In this document: piece by piece, positions 35,837-43,820 of the stretch
How the letters are laid out: every line of letters starts with the position of its first letter
Position numbering within the stretch: the stretch's first letter is position 1
DNA from: Dyadobacter chenwenxiniae
GTDB taxonomy: Bacteria; Bacteroidota; Bacteroidia; Cytophagales; Spirosomataceae
NCBI RefSeq assembly: GCF_022869785.1
Contig: NZ_CP094997.1
Span: 4,092,001-4,156,000 of the forward strand
Reading direction: 5' to 3'
DNA: 64,000 bases
Made by a program: the position numbers and the translations under genes
Notes under the pieces: model-generated
What the model saw: the letters and a program-made list of their open reading frames with translations, nothing else
The model's database searches: none
What the model was told of the DNA's origin: nothing

Positions 35837-38197
35837 TTACTCCCCCCGGAGGGACTTCACAGGGTTCATTAATGCTGCTTTTATTGCCTGGAAACTTACT
35901 GTGAATAATGCGATTAGTAGTGCTGCTATGCCTGCTGCCAGAAAATACCACCATTCCATTTCGATCCGGTAAGCATATTTTTCGAGCCAGTTTTGTAAAA
36001 AGTAACCTGCAATCGGAAAGGCGATCAATGCGGCGATGGCGACCAGTTTTACAAAGTCCATTGAAAGCATCCCGACCAGATTGGTAACGCTTGCGCCGAG
36101 CACCTTTCGAACACCGATTTCCTTTGTCCGCTGCTCTGCTGTGAAAGCGGCTAACCCGAACAGCCCGAGGCATGAAATGAATATCGCGAGAAAAGCAAAA
36201 TAGTTAGAAAGCTTGCTGACGACTGTTTCGGCTTTGTATAGATTCCCAAACTCTTCATCGGCGAAATGATATTTGAACGGGAACCCGACATTATACTGCT
36301 TAAAAACCTTCTCCGTGTTAGCAATCGCAAGTTTGGTTTTTCCCGGCTCTGTCAGAATGAGTGCTGCGCCCCAATTCTCTGTCTTGGGCTGGAGATTGAT
36401 AATCAGCGGCTCGATAGCGACGTGAAGTGAACCCATGTGAAAGTCTTTCATGAGTCCGATGATCTTCCCTTTTTTGCGCCACATGGTCAACTCCTTTCCT
36501 ACCGGATCCTTGTAGCCGATCTTTTTTGCGGCAGCTTCATTAACCAGATAATTGGAAGTATCAGTCCCGAATGCAGGGTTGAAATCCCGCCCATCCAGCA
36601 ATTGAATACCCATTGTTTTTACAAAATCAAAACCAACAGGGTTTACATTGAACAGCATTTGTTGCGTAGTGTCCTTACCTGGCCAGCTTACGCCCATCGT
36701 AGAACTTCCATAATCCATAGGCCCTGCCTGAGAAACGGTAACTGCTTGAATGCCGGGTTCATTTTCCAGAACCTGCTTGAACGATGCGAAATTCTTAGCC
36801 ATACCTTTCTCTACATCACTGATATACAACAGATTGCTTTTATTAAAACCGAGGTTTTTGTTTTGTATAAATTCAATCTGACGGTAAACAACGATCATAG
36901 ACAGGATTAGCAGAATGGAAAGGCCAAACTGAAAAACGACCAGCCCCTGCCGGAAATACGCGGCACTGGGTTTGAATTTCAGCGCGCCTTTCAACACAAC
37001 CACCGGATTGAGCGATGACATAAACAATGCAGGATAACTACCCGCCAAAACACCTGTAATGGTCGTCAGAATGAGCAGCAGGATCAGCAATGTCGGATTA
37101 AAGAAATTCAGGGACAGCTGCTTTTCTGTGAGCGCATTAAATGAAGGCAGCAACACGGCAACCAGGACTAACGCAAAAGCCAGCGCAAGCAACGTAATGA
37201 GGATCGACTCTCCCATAAATTGACCCACCAGGCTGGATTTATAAGCGCCTACCACTTTTCGTAAACCTACTTCTTTGGCCCTTTTTACCGAACGGGCAGT
37301 AGCAAGGTTCATAAAATTAATGCAGGCAATAACCAGAATAAAGATGGCGACAATGGTGAAAAGCTGGACATATTCAATCCGCCCGCCATTTTGTTTACCC
37401 GAATCCCATTTCGAATAAAGATAAGACTGGCCATAATTAATCAGGAACAGATCAATGTTGCTGCCTTTGTTTTTGGTTTTGAGGTAACCTTTTATCTTGG
37501 CATTTACCTTATCTATGTCTGCATTTTTATCAAGCAGGACAACGCAGCGCGGGCCATTGTTCCCCCATTCCTCCGCCCATTTATTGCCTTTGATCCAGCG
37601 ATCGTAACTCATCAGGAAGTCGAATTTTACGGATGAGTAGGCCGGAATTTCCTTCAAGACGCCGGTTACAATCACATCATCTTTATTATCCACGCGGATG
37701 GTTTTGCCGATCGGATCCTGCCCTTTAAAATATTTGTTAGCGATTTTTTGAGAAATGACAATGCCATCGGGACGTTTTAAGGCTGTTTTGGCATCGCCCT
37801 GGCTCAAATCGAAGGAGAAAATGCTCAGGAAATCCCCTTGAACATAGCGCCCTTTTTCATTGTCAAATGTGTTGCCTACCGCAAGCACGGGCGCTTCTTC
37901 CCAAAGCCACTGACTGGCCATTTCAATTTCCGGTATGTCCTTTACGATGTGATCAGCCAGTATTCCGGGCGTGGCAGCGAATGTGTTGATGACGCCTGAA
38001 TAGAACTGATTTTCCATGACAGTGAATATCCGGGCGTCGTTCTTATGGAAGCGGTCCATCTTAATTTCGTCCTGGACCCATAGCATAATGAGCAGGCTGC
38101 ATGCCATTCCTAATGCAAGACCAAGAATGCTGATGAGGCTGAATGTCTTGTTTTTCAACAAGTTCCGCCAGGCGATTTTAAGGTAATTTTTGAGCAT
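35837..38197 (-). CDS. ABC transporter permease, MacB/FtsX type (array member 13)
   Basis: 786 residues, the shortest complete copy. Start MLKNYLKIAWRNLLKNK; coupling helices RAKEVGLRKVVGAYKSS and RTKEIGVRKVLGAS; tail NPVKSLRGE. LYSKWDSGKQNGGRIEYVQL before helix 2 and LLDGRDF in the second periplasmic domain put it with the permease at 18735-21113. It is the last gene of the adaptor-ATPase unit, 96 bases behind array member 14; that gap holds a heptad-repeat element and no promoter. Being in the same transcript as the only ATPase, it is a good candidate for a principal partner of it. Confidence 0.93.
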   Translation of the reverse strand: MLKNYLKIAWRNLLKNKTFSLISILGLALGMACSLLIMLWVQDEIKMDRFHKNDARIFTVMENQFYSGVINTFAATPGILADHIVKDIPEIEMASQWLWEEAPVLAVGNTFDNEKGRYVQGDFLSIFSFDLSQGDAKTALKRPDGIVISQKIANKYFKGQDPIGKTIRVDNKDDVIVTGVLKEIPAYSSVKFDFLMSYDRWIKGNKWAEEWGNNGPRCVVLLDKNADIDKVNAKIKGYLKTKNKGSNIDLFLINYGQSYLYSKWDSGKQNGGRIEYVQLFTIVAIFILVIACINFMNLATARSVKRAKEVGLRKVVGAYKSSLVGQFMGESILITLLALAFALVLVAVLLPSFNALTEKQLSLNFFNPTLLILLLILTTITGVLAGSYPALFMSSLNPVVVLKGALKFKPSAAYFRQGLVVFQFGLSILLILSMIVVYRQIEFIQNKNLGFNKSNLLYISDVEKGMAKNFASFKQVLENEPGIQAVTVSQAGPMDYGSSTMGVSWPGKDTTQQMLFNVNPVGFDFVKTMGIQLLDGRDFNPAFGTDTSNYLVNEAAAKKIGYKDPVGKELTMWRKKGKIIGLMKDFHMGSLHVAIEPLIINLQPKTENWGAALILTEPGKTKLAIANTEKVFKQYNVGFPFKYHFADEEFGNLYKAETVVSKLSNYFAFLAIFISCLGLFGLAAFTAEQRTKEIGVRKVLGASVTNLVGMLSMDFVKLVAIAALIAFPIAGYFLQNWLEKYAYRIEMEWWYFLAAGIAALLIALFTVSFQAIKAALMNPVKSLRGE

Positions 38198-38203
38198 ATA
38201 GGT

Positions 38204-38287
38204 GGCTGTCGGCCGTCGGCAATCAGCATCCGGCTTTCGTTTATTTGAAAAATATCTGAAACATCCCGACAGCTGAAAGCCGATAAC
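38204..38287. repeat. Heptad-repeat element (CRGCNNT), copy 3
   Basis: The left arm reads CGGCCGT, CGGCAAT, CAGCATC on the plus strand. The right part (38267-38287) carries a complementary stretch corresponding to TCGGCTTTCAGCTGTCG on the other strand. The arms are shorter than in copy 2. It lies between array members 14 and 13, inside the adaptor-ATPase unit. Confidence 0.6.
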
Positions 38288-38293
38288 CTTCCT

Positions 38294-40723
38294 CTACTCG
38301 CTCCGCAGGCTTTTTACGGGATTCATCAATGCGGCTTTTATACTTTGAAAACTCACCGTTAACAATGCAATTGTAATCGCTATCGCCCCTGCTGCCAGGA
38401 ACATCCACCATGCCAGATCCACATGATAGGCAAAATCGTTAAGCCATTGGTTCATCCCGAACCAGGCGATGGGCGTGCCGATCAAAATAGCAATGATGAT
38501 AAGCCTTAAAAATTCTTTGGAAAGCAGTGTGACAATGTTGGCTACGCTGGCTCCAAGCACTTTCCGGACACCAATTTCCTTCGTCCGACGCTCAGCGGTG
38601 TACGCGGATAAACCGAATAATCCCAGGCAACCGATAATAATGGAGATGGCTGCGAAAGTGATAAAGATTTTCCCAACTTGCTGTTCGCTGCGGTAAACCT
38701 GGTTGAAATCTTCGTCCATGAAGCGGTAATTGAATGGCTGTCCCGGCGCCATCTTTTTCCAAAGTTGTTCAACCTGGCCGATTGTCTGAGCCATATCGCC
38801 GCCATCGAGCTTGAAAACAACGGTTCCATTACTGCGGGAAAGCACAAGGCTGAGTGCGCCTATGTGTTTTTTTAAAGACTCAAAATGAAAATTTTTGACA
38901 ACGCCGATGATTGTATAATCAATGCGATGTTTGAGTTCCTGATCTTTATATCCAAATATTTTTTTCCCAATTGGATCGGCATAGCCGAGCACTTTTGCAG
39001 CAGCTTCGTTGATGATAATTCCGGTTGAATCAGACGGAAATTCTTTTTGAAATGGCCGCCCGCTCACCATTTCCAGTCCTAATGTTTTAACAAAATCATA
39101 GTCAATCGCCCAGTTTTGCATGCTAACGCCTTTTTCCTGCTGCATTTGCCCAACTGGGAAAAAGGAATTATCGGTGCGGGAAGAAGGAGTTGGCAAGTAG
39201 CTGGTTACTGTTCCGCTTGCCACATTGGAAAGCTGCATCACCTGCTCTTTGAATGACGTAACCTGATTATCAAGCGCATAAGCGTCATTCACAATCAGCA
39301 TTTGATCTTTATTAAAGCCTAGCTTCTTGGTTTGGATAAAATTGAGCTGGCGGTAAATTACGCCCGTGCCTACAATGAGCATGACGGAAATCACAAATTG
39401 AAAAACAACGAGGGCATTGCGCAGATAACCTCCCTTACCCTGCAACTCAACGCTGTTTTTCAAAACCTTCAATGTCTTAAAAGCGGATAGAAAAAATGCC
39501 GGATAGCTTCCCGCCAAAACACCTACAACGCCGCCGGTGACAAGTGTTGCAACCCAAAACCAAACATTACCAATAGGAAAATCAACCTGTTTACTGGCCA
39601 GATTATTAAAAAAAGGAAGTGTGAGGTATGCCAGAATAATGGCCAGTGCGAGTGAAAAAAAGCTCAACATCACCGACTCTGTCAAGAACTGACTAACCAG
39701 CGACGAGCGCTCAGAACCCAATGCTTTGCGAACGCCGACTTCCTTTGCACGGTTCGCAGAGCGCGCCGTAGCGAGGTTCATAAAATTTACGCAGGCAATG
39801 GTGAGGAGGAATAAAGCAACAACCGCAAAGATATATACGTACTGAATATTGCCATTGGCATTGATCTCCGCCGTGCGGTCGGAATGCAGATGAATTTTTG
39901 TAAGCGGCACGAGTGTATAGCGCAGGTAACTTCCCGATTTGCGCATTTCATCCAGCGAAGCGCCCATGAAGCTTTGCAACCACTTGCCCGTATACTTCTG
40001 CAAAACGGTTTCAAAATTCTTTTCAAATTCCCTTGGGTCAACACCTTCTTTGAATAATAAATAGGTGTTGAAATTATGGCTGCCCCACGCGCCGGTTCGG
40101 CTTTCGGCATTGGAGCTCATGGAAAGCAGCATATTCACCCCGCACAAATGTGATTGCCCGGGAATATCTTGCATGACGCCTGTAACCGTGTATGTATCAG
40201 CATTATCCACGATCAGCGCTTTGCCCATCGGATTATCATCCCCAAAAAATTTAGCAGCATCGCTGGCCGAAATAACGACCGTGTAAGGATCTCTAAGCGC
40301 TTTTTCGGCATCACCCATCAATAGCGGAACCGAAAAGACTTCGAAAAAAGTAGAATCGGCGTAAACAACGTGATCTTCTTTAAAATTTTCTGCAACCTCG
40401 GCGCGGCGTACGAGCAGACTGCCGTTATTCCGTAACCTCACCACCTGTTCTATCTGTGGGTAATCCTTTTTCATTGTAAAAGCAAACGGATCAGGCGCCA
40501 CTGCAAGCGACATGTCTGCACCGCCAAAACGGATATCTGCATTAATCCTGTGAATACGATCGGCGTGCTTGAAGGATTTATCATAACTGAGCTCGTCCAG
40601 GACATACAGTGTGATCAGCAAGCAACTTGCCAACCCCAATGCAAGGCCGAAGACGTTCAGAAACGAGTAAAACTTATGTTTACGCAGATTCCGCCAGGCG
40701 ATCTTGATGTAATTTTGCAGCAT
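38294..40723 (-). CDS. ABC transporter permease, MacB/FtsX type (array member 14)
   Basis: 809 residues, start MLQNYIKIAWRNLRKHK. Coupling helices RAKEVGVRKALGSERSS and RTKEIGVRKVLGAS; tail NPVKSLRSE. KIHLHSDRTAEINANGNIQY before helix 2 links it to members 5 and 6. It is cotranscribed with the adaptor, ATPase and the secreted 199-residue protein (30-base gap), and so is the permease most directly tied to the ATPase. Together they have the gene content of a complete MacAB-like tripartite pump apart from the outer-membrane channel, which is not in the window. Confidence 0.94.
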   Translation of the reverse strand: MLQNYIKIAWRNLRKHKFYSFLNVFGLALGLASCLLITLYVLDELSYDKSFKHADRIHRINADIRFGGADMSLAVAPDPFAFTMKKDYPQIEQVVRLRNNGSLLVRRAEVAENFKEDHVVYADSTFFEVFSVPLLMGDAEKALRDPYTVVISASDAAKFFGDDNPMGKALIVDNADTYTVTGVMQDIPGQSHLCGVNMLLSMSSNAESRTGAWGSHNFNTYLLFKEGVDPREFEKNFETVLQKYTGKWLQSFMGASLDEMRKSGSYLRYTLVPLTKIHLHSDRTAEINANGNIQYVYIFAVVALFLLTIACVNFMNLATARSANRAKEVGVRKALGSERSSLVSQFLTESVMLSFFSLALAIILAYLTLPFFNNLASKQVDFPIGNVWFWVATLVTGGVVGVLAGSYPAFFLSAFKTLKVLKNSVELQGKGGYLRNALVVFQFVISVMLIVGTGVIYRQLNFIQTKKLGFNKDQMLIVNDAYALDNQVTSFKEQVMQLSNVASGTVTSYLPTPSSRTDNSFFPVGQMQQEKGVSMQNWAIDYDFVKTLGLEMVSGRPFQKEFPSDSTGIIINEAAAKVLGYADPIGKKIFGYKDQELKHRIDYTIIGVVKNFHFESLKKHIGALSLVLSRSNGTVVFKLDGGDMAQTIGQVEQLWKKMAPGQPFNYRFMDEDFNQVYRSEQQVGKIFITFAAISIIIGCLGLFGLSAYTAERRTKEIGVRKVLGASVANIVTLLSKEFLRLIIIAILIGTPIAWFGMNQWLNDFAYHVDLAWWMFLAAGAIAITIALLTVSFQSIKAALMNPVKSLRSE

Positions 40724-40753
40724 GTAAATTTTGGATTGAAAATCAGAAAAGCT

Positions 40754-41353
40754 TTAAATCCCCCTTCCCGGCAGTTCTATTTCGATCTCAAAGTCATCAA
40801 TAATGTCCTGACGTTCTTCCTCTGACTTTTCAGAAGCGCTTACGGTCTTTTCGTAAATAAATTCCTCGTTTCTTTTAACAAACCTGTATTTCAGGAAAAG
40901 CTCACCGGACTTAGGATTATATCTTACCTGCTTGGTATAACCATTTTCGCCGGAAACAGTCGAGGTCTTTTCGTTATTGTTGTCCGAAACCCAGATATGC
41001 GCCCCGGCATCATTGGAGGAGTAAAGAACCGGTTCAAGTGGCTCTACGGGCGCAGGGGGAGTTGGCGGCGTTGGAATGGACGGTGATTTTGGTGCGGGCG
41101 GCGATGGGAGATCCATGTTGCCAGCCTCAATGGAATCCAGGACTTTGTCCCGCAGTGCCATCCGCTCCTCTTTGGTGAGCTCTTCTACGTCAAACGATTT
41201 TTCAAAATCAATCTCCTTTCCGTCGATAGTGCCAGTCACGCGGATGGACAATGTTTTACCATCGTCATCGATGCTTCTGCTCAGATGGTTTTTTTTCTGG
41301 GCAATCGCCAGTGTACTGACACCGGCGAGTAAAATGGTAAGGAGTTTTTTCAT
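40754..41353 (-). CDS. Secreted proline-rich protein of the ABC operon
   Basis: 199 residues from the ATG at 41351-41353 (a second ATG two codons earlier is possible). Signal peptide about 1-18 (MKKLLTILLAGVSTLAIA). The mature protein has an acidic N-terminal part with beta character (LSIRVTGTIDGKEIDFEKSF), a helix (ELTKEERMALRDKVLDSIEA), a low-complexity linker of Pro, Ala and Ser at about 80-108, and an acidic C-terminal part. I do not recognise a family. Its place between the ATPase and a permease, and its periplasmic export, suggest an accessory of the transporter. It ends 30 bases before the next permease starts. Confidence 0.75.
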   Translation of the reverse strand: MKKLLTILLAGVSTLAIAQKKNHLSRSIDDDGKTLSIRVTGTIDGKEIDFEKSFDVEELTKEERMALRDKVLDSIEAGNMDLPSPPAPKSPSIPTPPTPPAPVEPLEPVLYSSNDAGAHIWVSDNNNEKTSTVSGENGYTKQVRYNPKSGELFLKYRFVKRNEEFIYEKTVSASEKSEEERQDIIDDFEIEIELPGRGI

Positions 41354-41384
41354 GGTCAAATCTGGTAGTTGGGCTCTGGATATG

Positions 41385-42062
41385 CTAAACGTGCACTTTT
41401 TCGGTCACGATCTTTCCGTCAAAAAGGTTGACAATACGATGCGCGAAACCTGCGTCGTAAGGCGAGTGCGTTACCATCAGAATGGTGGTTCCCGCTGCAT
41501 TCAGCTGGCTCAACAGGTTCATTACTTCTTCCCCGTTTTTGGAGTCGAGGTTACCCGTAGGCTCATCCGCAAGAATTGTTTTTGGTGTCGCTACAACGGC
41601 GCGGGCAATGGCGGTCCGCTGCTGCTGTCCCCCGGAAAGCTGCTGAGGAAAGTGGTTGCGGCGGTGCATCATGTTCATGCGTGTAAGGGCTGCTTCCACT
41701 TTTTCTTTACGCTCAGCAGGAGGTGTTTTGAGATAAAGTAATGGAAGTTCAACGTTCTCATAAACCGTTAGCTCGTCAATCAGGTTAAAACTTTGAAATA
41801 CAAATCCAATATTGCCCTTGCGGATCTGCGCACGTTGCCTTTCTGACATTTTAGCCACCTCCGTGCCGTAAAATTCATAAGAGCCTTCACTGGGGTTGTC
41901 CAACAGACCGAGGATGTTCAATAATGTAGATTTTCCACAACCGGATGGTCCCATGATGGCGACAAACTCGCCGTCTTTTACATCCATGTCAATGCCATTC
42001 AGGGCGGTGGTTTCCACTTCCTCAGTAGAAAAGATCTTATGAAGGTTGCTAATTTTAATCAT
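41385..42062 (-). CDS. ABC transporter ATP-binding protein, MacB/LolD type
   Basis: 225 residues, a complete nucleotide-binding domain. Walker A GPSGCGKST at 38-46, Q-loop Gln90 in FVFQSFNLID, signature LSGGQ at 142-146, Walker B with Asp166-Glu167 in ILADEPTGNLD, and the switch His in MVTHSPYDA. The ADEPTGNLD wording is typical of the MacB/LolD/FtsE group, which works with FtsX-type permeases. It is the only such ATPase among fourteen permease genes in this window, so it either serves many of them or others lie elsewhere. It sits in the operon of the adaptor (150-base gap) and permeases 14 and 13. LolD or MacB symbols are not assigned because the partner type is undecided. Confidence 0.95.
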   Translation of the reverse strand: MIKISNLHKIFSTEEVETTALNGIDMDVKDGEFVAIMGPSGCGKSTLLNILGLLDNPSEGSYEFYGTEVAKMSERQRAQIRKGNIGFVFQSFNLIDELTVYENVELPLLYLKTPPAERKEKVEAALTRMNMMHRRNHFPQQLSGGQQQRTAIARAVVATPKTILADEPTGNLDSKNGEEVMNLLSQLNAAGTTILMVTHSPYDAGFAHRIVNLFDGKIVTEKVHV

Positions 42063-42070
42063 GTTGTTAT

Positions 42071-42213
42071 TGGCTATCGGCTTTCAGCGGTCGGCTGTCA
42101 GCCATTTGGTTATGATTGATTGTTTAATTGATTGAGAGAGGTTGTTTGACTGTCAGCCATCGGCTATCGATTGCTGACAGCCGACAGCTGATGGCCGATT
42201 GCCGACGGCCTCC
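42071..42213. repeat. Heptad-repeat element (CRGCNNT), copy 4
   Basis: The left part reads CGGCTTT, CAGCGGT, CGGCTGT, CAGCCAT; the right part (from about 42150) holds further heptads in both orientations, up to GCCGACGGCC directly at the adaptor stop codon. It fills almost all of the adaptor-ATPase gap, the largest copy. It would give a structured RNA between the two genes. Confidence 0.7.
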
Positions 42214-43523
42214 TAGAATTCCAGCACTTCATTGTCCCCAAAGTTCTCGTATGAGCTGGTGATTACTTTTTCACCCGGCTGCAAGCCTTCCAGCACTTCA
42301 AAATATTCGGGGTTTTTACGACCTAATGTGATTTTTCGTTTTGCGGCACGCTTGCCGTCGTCGCCTACCACATACACCCAGTTTCCGCCGGTTTCGGAGA
42401 AAAAGCCACCCACAGGAAGCAATGTTGCTTGTGACGGCTGACCCAATTGCAGACGGATTGGAGCAGACTGTCCCCTTTTAATCAATTCAGGAGCACCTTT
42501 GTCAAATTGCATATCAACTTCAAATCTTCCGCTCAAAACCTCGGGATATATCTTAATGATCTTCAACCCGTAATCTTTCCCGTTGAATTCCATTGAACCT
42601 TGTAATCCTGCAAAAATCCGTGAAATGTAATGCTCATCCACGCTTACCCGCATTTTGAAACCGTTCAGGTCATCGATTTGTCCAATGTTCTGGCCTTGGT
42701 TAATATTAGACCCAACTTCTACATTCATTGAAGAAAGCAAGCCGGAAACAGGCGCCTTAACCGAAAGATTTTCAAGCGTTTGTCTCCATAGGTTTACGTT
42801 TTTCTGCGTGCTGGCCAATGTTCCTTCCAGCTGTGAGATCTGCATTTTGGAGTTTTCTTCCTGATATTTTTGTGATTCAACTTCAATGTCACGCTGCTTG
42901 GTCAGGCGCTCAAATTCTCTTTTTGTTTTTAGATAATCGGCATCGGGAATCACCTTATCCTTATAAAGCTTGGTATTACGATCGTGCGCATCCTTGGCCT
43001 GATCGATTTGAAAATCAAGTTCGCTTAATGTCTTTTGAAGATTAAACCGTGCAATACGCAAGCTCTGACGTGTATTTTGAAGATCATTCACCAGTCGGCT
43101 CGCCTCCGTTTCTGATTGAAGGAAGCTCAGTTTCAGGTTTTGGTTTTCGAGTCGTAGAAGCACATCGCCTTGTTTTACCATGTTACCGCCTTCAATGAGT
43201 TTCTCCGTAACATATCCACCTACAATCGCATCCAGCTGGATTGTTTTCAGTGGCTGCACAACCCCGGTAACCACAATGAACTCGTCGAATTTGCCTTGCT
43301 TCACGGTGGAAACCGTTAGCTTATCCTGCTCAACATTCAGTTTGCTACGCTTATCTGCAAAGAAGAATTGATATACTAAAAATGCGACCAGCAATGTGCT
43401 TCCGGCGATGATTCCGATGCGTTGTGTGGTCCAGAATTTCTTTGGTTTAAGTTTGTCCATTGTCGAGCCCCCGGTGAAACCGTTGTTACTGGTGCTGGAT
43501 GAGTTAGGTGTTTTGACTTCCAT
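42213..43523 (-). CDS. Periplasmic adaptor (membrane-fusion) subunit, MacA/HlyD type
   Basis: 436 residues from MEVKTPNSSS. An in-frame ATG at 43574 would overlap the -12 part of the promoter, so the start at 43521-43523 is preferred. Layout: a cytoplasmic tail, one membrane helix at about residues 36-55 (IGIIAGSTLLVAFLVYQFFF), a barrel-sandwich half (KTIQLDAIVGGYVTEKLIEG), a long coiled coil at about 125-235, the second half (VSGLLSSMNVEVGSNINQGQ) and a beta-barrel domain. In MacAB-type pumps this protein links the permease to an outer-membrane channel. It is first in the operon with the ATPase and two permeases. No TolC gene is present in the window. Confidence 0.9.
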   Translation of the reverse strand: MEVKTPNSSSTSNNGFTGGSTMDKLKPKKFWTTQRIGIIAGSTLLVAFLVYQFFFADKRSKLNVEQDKLTVSTVKQGKFDEFIVVTGVVQPLKTIQLDAIVGGYVTEKLIEGGNMVKQGDVLLRLENQNLKLSFLQSETEASRLVNDLQNTRQSLRIARFNLQKTLSELDFQIDQAKDAHDRNTKLYKDKVIPDADYLKTKREFERLTKQRDIEVESQKYQEENSKMQISQLEGTLASTQKNVNLWRQTLENLSVKAPVSGLLSSMNVEVGSNINQGQNIGQIDDLNGFKMRVSVDEHYISRIFAGLQGSMEFNGKDYGLKIIKIYPEVLSGRFEVDMQFDKGAPELIKRGQSAPIRLQLGQPSQATLLPVGGFFSETGGNWVYVVGDDGKRAAKRKITLGRKNPEYFEVLEGLQPGEKVITSSYENFGDNEVLEF

Positions 43524-43569
43524 TATATTGTTGGTGATTGGATTCGCTGTTAAACTTTGATCTTTACTA

Positions 43570-43585
43570 TCCAATCCCTATGCCA
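43570..43585 (-). promoter_or_regulatory. Candidate sigma-54 -24/-12 promoter of the adaptor-ATPase operon
   Basis: On the minus strand TGGCATAGGGATTGGA, the best match in the window to the sigma-54 consensus (TGGCACG-N4-TTGCA): TGGCA and TTG are both right and correctly spaced. Expected start of transcription is about 37 bases before the ATG at 43523. The distance to the activator dyad is 66 bases. Confidence 0.65.
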
Positions 43586-43650
43586 AAGAAGACAAAGCCC
43601 TACAAAAACCTTAATATCAGCGTTTTAAACATATTTAAAACCGTTTTAAA

Positions 43651-43686
43651 TGTCCGATAACGGACAATTTTGTTCGGGTGCGGACA
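43651..43686. promoter_or_regulatory. Tandem activator dyads (UAS) between adaptor and regulator genes
   Basis: Dyad A TGTCCG-ATAA-CGGACA (43651-43666), spacer ATTT, dyad B TGTTCG-GGTG-CGGACA (43671-43686). Both dyads are essentially perfect, the strongest of the five. The pair lies in the divergent region of the adaptor operon and the NtrC-type regulator gene, so the regulator may also control itself from here. Confidence 0.75.
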
Positions 43687-43820
43687 AGCATTTTTAGCGC
43701 CTTTCTGGGTAAAATAGTGACTTTTTCGCTTGTTATAAAATTAAATTTCGAATTGCATCTGCTATCTTACCGAACAATTGCCAATAAAGGGAAATATCCC
43801 TTAGGAACCCCAAACCAGCC

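Noticed and set aside
43524..43574. Longer start for the adaptor protein
   Set aside because: The ATG at 43574 overlaps the -12 part of the best sigma-54-like promoter, and the ATG at 43523 gives a normal adaptor N-terminus.
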